A stretch of DNA of 64,000 nt, taken from Listeria ilorinensis (GTDB taxonomy: Bacteria > Bacillota > Bacilli > Lactobacillales > Listeriaceae). The stretch's first letter is position 1. Each line of letters opens with the position of its first letter. The stretch is taken from NCBI RefSeq assembly GCF_913566895.1, contig NZ_CAJYCN010000002.1:186001-250000 (forward strand), given 5' to 3'. Position numbers and translations under genes: made by a program. The notes beneath the pieces are model-generated. The model saw only the letters and a list, made by a program, of their open reading frames with translations, made no database searches and was not told where the DNA came from. This document shows, in pieces, positions 59,330 through 64,000 of this stretch.

Positions 59330-59364
59330 AAAGCCCCCGAAGATAAAGCTTCGGGGGCTTTTTT
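59330..59364. terminator. Terminator after the small membrane protein gene
   Basis: The arms AAAGCCCCCGAA and TTCGGGGGCTTT with an 8-base loop make a very stable 12-base-pair stem, followed by TTTTTT on the plus strand and by AAs that give a T tail on the other strand. It serves both converging genes. Confidence 0.95.
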
Positions 59365-59374
59365 GGTACCTATG

Positions 59375-60283
59375 TTAAACCGTTAACCGTGCCCGTTTGA
59401 TCACATCTGCCGATAATTGGTAAAGATTCCGTTCGTCATCTGTCAATATAGGCATCAAGCCAGACTCGATGCCTGCTGCTCCAATAACTGCTGGAGAGCC
59501 GATGTAACAGCCCTGCTCTGCATCAAAATGACTGACTGGAAAAACAGCTGCTGCATGATTACGAATCGAAAGAAGAAGTGCTGTTGCGCATGTCGCGATA
59601 CCAAAACTTGTCCACCCTTTTCCAAGCAGAATATGCCATCCGCCTGCTCGAACCTGCTCTTTAAGCTGCACGAGATCAATACTGGCTGCTTCGGGGAGTT
59701 CTGAGAGTGGAATCCCCCCGATCCGCACTGTCGACCAAGCGACAAATTGTGACTCGCCATGTTCTCCCATAACAAAACCCTCAACACTACGGTTGGAAAC
59801 ACCAAACGCCTCACCAACAACCCGTTTCATTCGAGCTGTATCAAGTAAAGTCCCTGTTCCAAACACACGTGCTTTCGGGAAGCCACTGATTTCTTGGATC
59901 AAACTTGTAATCACATCGCAAGGATTTGTAATGTTTAGAAAAATCCCCTTGAAGCCAGCTGCCACGACTTGCGGCACAATCTGTTTGATACTTTCACTTG
60001 TCTCAACCAATTCTTCCATCCGGTCTTCACGTAATAGCGTTTTCGGTCCAATCGCCATAACGATGACATCCGCATCTGCCAAAGCTTCCAATGTACCTGC
60101 CGTAATGCGCGTAATGCCGCTCGTTAACGAAAGCATATCCCGGAGTTCCAGTGCTTCGCTTTTTGCTTTTTCCATCTGCTCATCCACGAGAACAATCTCA
60201 TCACAAACAGCCTGTGTAACAAGAGAAAAAGCCACATCAGAACCGACATGACCGCATCCGATGATTCCTACCTTAAAACCCAT
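59375..60283 (-). CDS. L-2-hydroxyisocaproate dehydrogenase-like NAD-dependent oxidoreductase
   Basis: The 302-residue protein belongs to the lactate/malate dehydrogenase family. It has the NAD motif GIIGCGHVGSDVA at the start, GTGTLLDTARM near 150 (Asp and Arg of the catalytic set) and the catalytic histidine in GEHGESQFVAWSTVR (near 179). These last two blocks resemble L-2-hydroxyisocaproate dehydrogenase of lactobacilli more than ordinary lactate dehydrogenase. It would reduce branched 2-oxo acids. The start is ATG 60283, behind GAGGG; a GTG lies five codons before. The base numbering of the start may be off by one. Confidence 0.8.
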   Translation of the reverse strand: MGFKVGIIGCGHVGSDVAFSLVTQAVCDEIVLVDEQMEKAKSEALELRDMLSLTSGITRITAGTLEALADADVIVMAIGPKTLLREDRMEELVETSESIKQIVPQVVAAGFKGIFLNITNPCDVITSLIQEISGFPKARVFGTGTLLDTARMKRVVGEAFGVSNRSVEGFVMGEHGESQFVAWSTVRIGGIPLSELPEAASIDLVQLKEQVRAGGWHILLGKGWTSFGIATCATALLLSIRNHAAAVFPVSHFDAEQGCYIGSPAVIGAAGIESGLMPILTDDERNLYQLSADVIKRARLTV

Positions 60284-60301
60284 CTTTATATCCCTCACTT
60301 A

Positions 60302-60544
60302 TCAATTACTGGAATTCAGTGCGATCAATTCGTAGGTGATGATGGTACAACCGTTTTCCCAAGTCAATTTTCTGGGAATTGCCGTTCCGTTTTTTTCACC
60401 TTCTTTTGTCGTTCTAACCTCGATCGGAATATCGATCGGATAGACCCGATAACCTTGCTTGGTTAATTCAAAAAAATTATCATGCAGACGTTTTTCATTG
60501 TTTTTCGTAACAATCATCGTATTATATTCAAGTGGCATACCCAT
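60302..60544 (-). CDS. ytmB: DUF2584 family protein YtmB
   Basis: The 80-residue protein has the start MGMPLEYNTMIVTKNNEKRL and the strand-rich rest of the DUF2584 family, found as YtmB in Bacillus near metK and asnB. Function is unknown. The start is the ATG seven bases after GGAGGG; an ATG five codons earlier overlaps that site and is unlikely. Confidence 0.75.
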   Translation of the reverse strand: MGMPLEYNTMIVTKNNEKRLHDNFFELTKQGYRVYPIDIPIEVRTTKEGEKNGTAIPRKLTWENGCTIITYELIALNSSN

Positions 60545-60581
60545 ACTAATTCCCTCCATTCTTCTTTTTCATCATAGCAGA

Positions 60582-61064
60582 TTAGATGCCGCTTTGCCTA
60601 GTATGATTGATAAAAAATGCATGCCGAACAATTTGCTCCATCCCCTCATCCCGCATAAAAAAGCTGAACGACTCTTTTTGAATTTCCAAAAGCAGATCTC
60701 CTTTGAAAAGAAGCGGCCCTTCTGTTTCGAAGTAGTGATCCCGCTCTTCAAGTCGTGTCACTTCTGTTTGAAAGACACGTTTGGTAAAAGAACGCTCTGC
60801 ACTCTCCACGACATAATCCGCCACAAATGTAAACTGATCTGCTACTCCCCCCGTCTCTTCGTAAAGTTCCCGTCTAGCAGCTTCTATATTTGACTCACCG
60901 CTTTCTCCTTTGCCTCCTGGAAATTCAATTCCCCGGATAGAATGCTTGGTGAATAGCCAGCTGTCCTTAAATACAGGCAAAACAAGCACGTCATCTTGTT
61001 CCCCCGGAAGTTTGTGGAAATAAATCGTCACATCACTGCCTAAGTGATCTTGATAATGAAACAT
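60582..61064 (-). CDS. ytkD: Nudix hydrolase YtkD
   Basis: The 160-residue protein has the Nudix box near residues 51-73, with G-x5-E-x7-REL-YEETGG. The C-terminal block HYFETEGPLLF is shared with B. subtilis YtkD, a nucleoside triphosphate pyrophosphatase linked to oxidised nucleotides and RNA 5'-end removal. The start is ATG 61064, eight bases after GGAG; an ATG two codons earlier is too close to it. It lies just upstream of ytmB. Confidence 0.85.
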   Translation of the reverse strand: MFHYQDHLGSDVTIYFHKLPGEQDDVLVLPVFKDSWLFTKHSIRGIEFPGGKGESGESNIEAARRELYEETGGVADQFTFVADYVVESAERSFTKRVFQTEVTRLEERDHYFETEGPLLFKGDLLLEIQKESFSFFMRDEGMEQIVRHAFFINHTRQSGI

Positions 61065-61138
61065 AAGCATGTCTCCTTTCTTTTTTTAGGAAATATGTTA
61101 AGCTAATGATAGTCAATTTGAAGAAGGTGATCGACCTA

Positions 61139-61390
61139 ATGAAAAAAATCCTCATCGGACTTATCCGATTTTATCAAAAATGTATTTCACCCTTAAAGCC
61201 GCCGTCTTGCCGGTTTTATCCGACCTGCTCACAATATGGAATAGAAGCCATTCGCGTTCACGGAGCATTAAAGGGCAGTCTGCTTGCCATTATTCGCATC
61301 TCAAAATGCCATCCCTTCCACAAAGGGGGCGTAGATTTAGTTCCGCCCAAAAAATGCACCCATGATCATACGCATCCGCATTCATCATAA
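61139..61390 (+). CDS. yidD: Membrane protein insertion efficiency factor YidD, with His-rich tail
   Basis: YidD is a small amphipathic helper at the inner membrane for YidC-dependent insertion. The 83-residue protein has [24 protein letters not shown] and [12 protein letters not shown], the family hallmarks (all with the conserved cysteines). The tail [10 protein letters not shown] (about 74-83) is rich in histidine. The start is ATG 61139 behind AAGGTG; the frame opens 11 codons earlier. The zinc-binding lipoprotein gene follows about 230 bases downstream. Confidence 0.92.
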   Translation: MKKILIGLIRFYQKCISPLKPPSCRFYPTCSQYGIEAIRVHGALKGSLLAIIRISKCHPFHKGGVDLVPPKKCTHDHTHPHSS

Positions 61391-61509
61391 CACGATTTTC
61401 CAGCCGTTTCTTTTTTGAAGCGGTTTTTTTCATACAAAATCAGGAACGATCGATCTATATATGGTAAAAGAGCAAACTTATCCTTTCAATTATTTCTCTT
61501 ATAAAAGTA

Positions 61510-61573
61510 TTGCAATTTCCCTCGTTATCGTGTAATATCAATACCGGATATTAAATCGTAATTGCTACGATTT
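61510..61573 (+). promoter_or_regulatory. Promoter and Zur-type operator of the zinc-binding lipoprotein gene
   Basis: A promoter TTGCAA-17-TAATAT lies at 61510-61538. Fifteen bases after it the arms AAATCGTA and TACGATTT form a perfect inverted repeat around ATTGC (61553-61573). This resembles the Bacillus Zur box (TCGTAATnATTACGA). A site just after the start of transcription would allow repression in zinc-replete cells. The rest of 61391-61509 shows nothing else. Confidence 0.7.
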
Positions 61574-61621
61574 ATTTTTTAATTTATGAATCAGAATCGT
61601 TTCGATTTAAGGAGTGACAAT

Positions 61622-62584
61622 ATGCAAAAAAAATGGCTGCTTTTCAGTATCCCCGTTTTAGTGGCGATGCTGTTTCTTACTGGCTGTTCAAACAGTGAGA
61701 CGACAAGCACAGACAAATCGGATAAAATCAATATCTATACGACGGTTTATCCCCTGCAATACCTAGCGGAGCAAATTGGTGGCGATAAAGTCTCTGTCGA
61801 AAGTGTTTACCCGCCTGGCTCAGATGCGCACAGTTATGAACCTACGCAAAAAGATATGATGAACATCGCTGACAGTGATTTGTTCTTTTATATCGGACTA
61901 GGCATGGAAGGTTTTGTAGATTCGGCTAAAGATAGTCTTAAAAATGAAAATGTTCGTTTCGTGGCTACCGCTGAAAAACTAGATTTACCAAAAGATCCAG
62001 ATGCCGCCTTTGAAGAGGAAGACGAAGATCATGATCACGAAGAAGAACATGATCATGGAGATATCAATCCGCATGTTTGGCTCGATCCCGTTTATATGGA
62101 ACAGATGGCCACTATCGTGAAGGATCAGCTTGTCAAAGAAATGCCAAGTGCAAAAGAACAATTTGAAAAAAATTATCAAAAAGTAGAGGCAGATTTAAAA
62201 GACCTGGATGCTTCCTATCGCGATATGGCGGAACATGCGAAACGGAAAGATTTTGTAACCGCGCATGCAGCTTATAGCTACTGGGAAACTGAATATGGAC
62301 TTAATCAAATCCCTATTGCCGGCATCTCAACAGACGATGAGCCCTCGCAGAAAAAATTGCAGCAAATTGTCGACACAATCAACGAAAAAAATATTCCCTA
62401 CATCATGTTGGAACAAAATACCAATTCCAAAATCGCGGATGTCATCCAACAAGAAACAAACACTAAAACATTGACACTTCATAATCTTGAAACACTGACA
62501 CAAAAAGACATTGACCAAAATCGTGACTACATGTCGATTATGGAAGATAACTTAAAAGCACTGACAACTGCTTTAAATGATTAA
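61622..62584 (+). CDS. Zinc-binding lipoprotein of an ABC transporter (ZnuA/AdcA type)
   Basis: The 320-residue protein has a lipoprotein signal with lipobox LTGC (Cys22) and belongs to the cluster 9 metal-binding proteins. Metal ligands are in GSDAHSYEP, NPHVWLDP, THAAYSYW-like HAAYSYW and STDDEPS. A His/Asp/Glu-rich loop (about 128-148) is typical of zinc-specific members. No ATPase or permease gene is nearby, so the rest of the transporter must be elsewhere. The start is ATG 61622, behind AAGGAG; a frame opens 12 codons earlier. Confidence 0.9.
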   Translation: MQKKWLLFSIPVLVAMLFLTGCSNSETTSTDKSDKINIYTTVYPLQYLAEQIGGDKVSVESVYPPGSDAHSYEPTQKDMMNIADSDLFFYIGLGMEGFVDSAKDSLKNENVRFVATAEKLDLPKDPDAAFEEEDEDHDHEEEHDHGDINPHVWLDPVYMEQMATIVKDQLVKEMPSAKEQFEKNYQKVEADLKDLDASYRDMAEHAKRKDFVTAHAAYSYWETEYGLNQIPIAGISTDDEPSQKKLQQIVDTINEKNIPYIMLEQNTNSKIADVIQQETNTKTLTLHNLETLTQKDIDQNRDYMSIMEDNLKALTTALND

Positions 62585-62587
62585 AAA

Positions 62588-62645
62588 AGAACCAGAAATG
62601 ATGCACCTCCCTTTATGAAAGGCTGGACTCATTTCTGGTTTTCTT
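62588..62645 (+). terminator. Terminator after the zinc-binding lipoprotein gene
   Basis: The arms AACCAGAAATGA and TCATTTCTGGTT pair over 12 bases around a 27-base loop with its own small stem, followed by TTTC. It could also end the minus-strand gene at 62660. Confidence 0.85.
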
Positions 62646-62659
62646 ACGTTTAGTATGCT

Positions 62660-63133
62660 TCAGCTTTCATGTGCAATCCCTAACAGATTTTTAGCTGCAT
62701 CAAATTTAACAGCCAAGATTTGATCAGAAATCTCTTTATCAATCGAAAAGTCCAAAGTAATTACCATTTGATGATTTTGGTCAAGTGCTAAAAACACCCC
62801 GGTAAGCACCAATTCATCCAAAACAGCTTTCGGATACCAAGTACGTTCTGGTTTCGTCTCCTCTAGCAGCTCCTGTTCACATTCCAAATAAAATAATAGA
62901 TCTGCCTCTTCTTTATTGAACGCTTGCTCCAACACCTGATGCGCCTGATCTTGAAACCAAGGAAGTTGATCCAGCAGTTCACTGATAAAAGACGTAGCGA
63001 GTTCTTCAAAAACATCTTCAAAAATATCCAGCGAGATCTCGCTTTTGCCCCACTTCACATAACGAAAAAAATTTTCCCGCGCTTTTTCATCCAGTTCAAA
63101 TATGCCCCATTCTTCTGTCACTAAGTTGTCCAT
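62660..63133 (-). CDS. Acidic cytoplasmic protein, function unknown
   Basis: The 157-residue protein is acidic, with no signal or membrane segment. It begins with WGIFELDEKARENFFRYVKWGKSEISLDIF, has a middle helical part (about 45-95) and ends with strand-like MVITLDFSIDKEISDQILAVKFD. The pattern slightly recalls DUF2004-type proteins, but I am not sure. GGAGCG stands before the start. It follows menE on the same strand, so it may be the last gene of that transcript. Confidence 0.6.
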   Translation of the reverse strand: MDNLVTEEWGIFELDEKARENFFRYVKWGKSEISLDIFEDVFEELATSFISELLDQLPWFQDQAHQVLEQAFNKEEADLLFYLECEQELLEETKPERTWYPKAVLDELVLTGVFLALDQNHQMVITLDFSIDKEISDQILAVKFDAAKNLLGIAHES

Positions 63134-63153
63134 ATCCCCGCTCCTCTTGTCAG

Positions 63154-64000
63154 TTATTCTTTCAATAAATGACGCTGTATTTTCCCCGACGCAGTTTTCG
63201 GCAGATTTTCCCGCTGATAAAAGGCTTTGGGCACTTTAAAATGCGCCATCCGGTCCCGTAAATAATCCACAAGCTTTTTCTGATCCAGGGCTTCACCCAC
63301 ATAAAAAGCAATGGGCACTTCTCCCCATTCAGCATCCTTACGCCCGACAACAGCTACCTCTGAAATTCCCTCTACACTAAGCAGAAGATGTTCAATCTCG
63401 GTTGGATAAATATTTTCACCACCGGAAATAATCAAATCTTTCCGCCGGTCAGATACATATAAATACCCTTCGTCGTCCAAATAACCGATATCCCCCGTTT
63501 TGAACCAGCCATCATGCATCGCCGCTTCAGTTGCTTCGGGATCGTCCAAATAGCCAGGTGTTATATTGGGCCCCATAAGCTCAATCTCCCCAAGTACAAA
63601 TGACTCGAGAACTTCTCCGTTTTGACAGATCCGAATCTCCATTGGAAAAAGCGCCTGACCAGAGGAGCCAATCTTTTGCAACGCTTTTTCTTTCTGCAAT
63701 GTCACGACTTGCGAGGCTGTTTCGGTCATACCAAACGATTGAACAAGCGGAATATTCCGCTCTAGACATGTTTTGACAAGCTCTTTCGGTGCCGCACTCC
63801 CACCAAGAAGCATAATTTTCAAGCGATCATGAAAGGTACCTTCTGAAATATCTAGTAACCGTTTAACCATCGCCATCACAACAGAAATATGGGTAATCTG
63901 GCCACTTTCAAGTAACGAAACCACGCGCATCGGCTCAAATTTCTCTTCCAAATAAATAGGGATCCCATAAATCACACTGCGCATTAAAATGGACAATCCG
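63154..64000 (-). CDS. menE: O-succinylbenzoate--CoA ligase, 3' part (gene continues past the window)
   Basis: MenE joins CoA to o-succinylbenzoate in menaquinone synthesis. The last 282 codons or so are present. They contain the acyl-CoA synthetase signatures QSFGMTETASQ, GWFKTGDIGYLDDEGYLYVSDRRKD (split over about 25 residues) and the C-terminal PKTASGKIQRH with the catalytic lysine. The N-terminal part with the P-loop is outside the window. MenE rather than another acyl-CoA ligase is inferred from Listeria gene order. Confidence 0.8.
   Translation of the reverse strand, partial: GLSILMRSVIYGIPIYLEEKFEPMRVVSLLESGQITHISVVMAMVKRLLDISEGTFHDRLKIMLLGGSAAPKELVKTCLERNIPLVQSFGMTETASQVVTLQKEKALQKIGSSGQALFPMEIRICQNGEVLESFVLGEIELMGPNITPGYLDDPEATEAAMHDGWFKTGDIGYLDDEGYLYVSDRRKDLIISGGENIYPTEIEHLLLSVEGISEVAVVGRKDAEWGEVPIAFYVGEALDQKKLVDYLRDRMAHFKVPKAFYQRENLPKTASGKIQRHLLKE

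Overview
The window reads as a chromosome segment of a low-to-moderate GC Firmicute of the family Listeriaceae. Gene content and order fit Listeria closely: from memory, the left arm (folD/nusB to pyrH) parallels the L. monocytogenes block lmo1360-lmo1313 and the right arm (tsf to menE) parallels lmo1657-lmo1672. In L. monocytogenes these two blocks are, as I recall, apart. Here pyrH and tsf are separated only by a two-gene insert, so a species outside the L. monocytogenes group (for example the L. grayi lineage) or another Listeriaceae genus is plausible. I cannot settle the species without alignment. No prophage, insertion sequence, CRISPR array, rRNA or tRNA gene was found.

Layout. (1) 1-4.6 kb, minus strand: start of folD, nusB, yqhY (Asp23), accC, accB, efp and a Xaa-Pro aminopeptidase. 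(2) 4.7-7.1 kb, plus strand: yqhQ, yqhP, yqhL (rhodanese) and an unusual permuted papain-like protein. (3) 7.4-11.5 kb, minus: the glycine cleavage operon gcvT-gcvPA-gcvPB behind a glycine riboswitch. (4) 11.9-15.5 kb, plus: the competence pseudopilus operon comGA-GG, ending in a very short ComGG. (5) 15.5-20.4 kb, minus: rpmG, yqgN, rhomboid gluP, yqgQ, glcK and a YqgU-like lipoprotein. (6) 20.6-21.5 kb, plus: two small membrane-anchored proteins, one SwrB-like and one carrying an MltG LysM-like domain without a catalytic domain. (7) 21.6-43.6 kb, minus: a long information-processing and envelope block: rpsO, pnp, ribF, truB, rbfA, ylxP, infB, ylxQ, ylxR, nusA, rimP, polC, proS, rseP, dxr, cdsA, uppS, frr, pyrH. 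(8) 43.8-46.0 kb, plus: a membrane glycerophosphodiesterase and a VOC/PhnB-like protein, inserted between pyrH and tsf. (9) 46.1-64 kb, mostly minus: tsf, rpsB, a DUF4064 protein, T-box-controlled leuS, an amino-acid permease, the divergent pair mnmL-mnmM (ytqA-ytqB), asnB, SAM-riboswitch-controlled metK, several small genes, an L-2-hydroxyisocaproate dehydrogenase-like gene, ytmB, ytkD, yidD, a putatively Zur-controlled zinc-binding lipoprotein and the 3' part of menE.

Most of the window is core metabolism and translation. Its RNA regulation is rich: three classical riboswitches or T-boxes (glycine, SAM-I, leucine T-box), and four structured leaders that I describe but cannot assign to a known class, before pnp, rimP-nusA, rpsB and rpsO. 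Many start codons were moved downstream of the longest open frame because a Shine-Dalgarno sequence decides the start.

I did not find a clear undescribed multi-gene system. The best candidates for new biology are: the two-gene membrane pair at 20.6-21.5 kb; the structured leaders; the degenerate repeats in the 7.13-7.41 kb gap; the truncated ComGG; the zinc-binding lipoprotein next to a YidD with a histidine-rich tail; and the two-gene insert that splits the rpsB-tsf / pyrH-frr neighbourhood.
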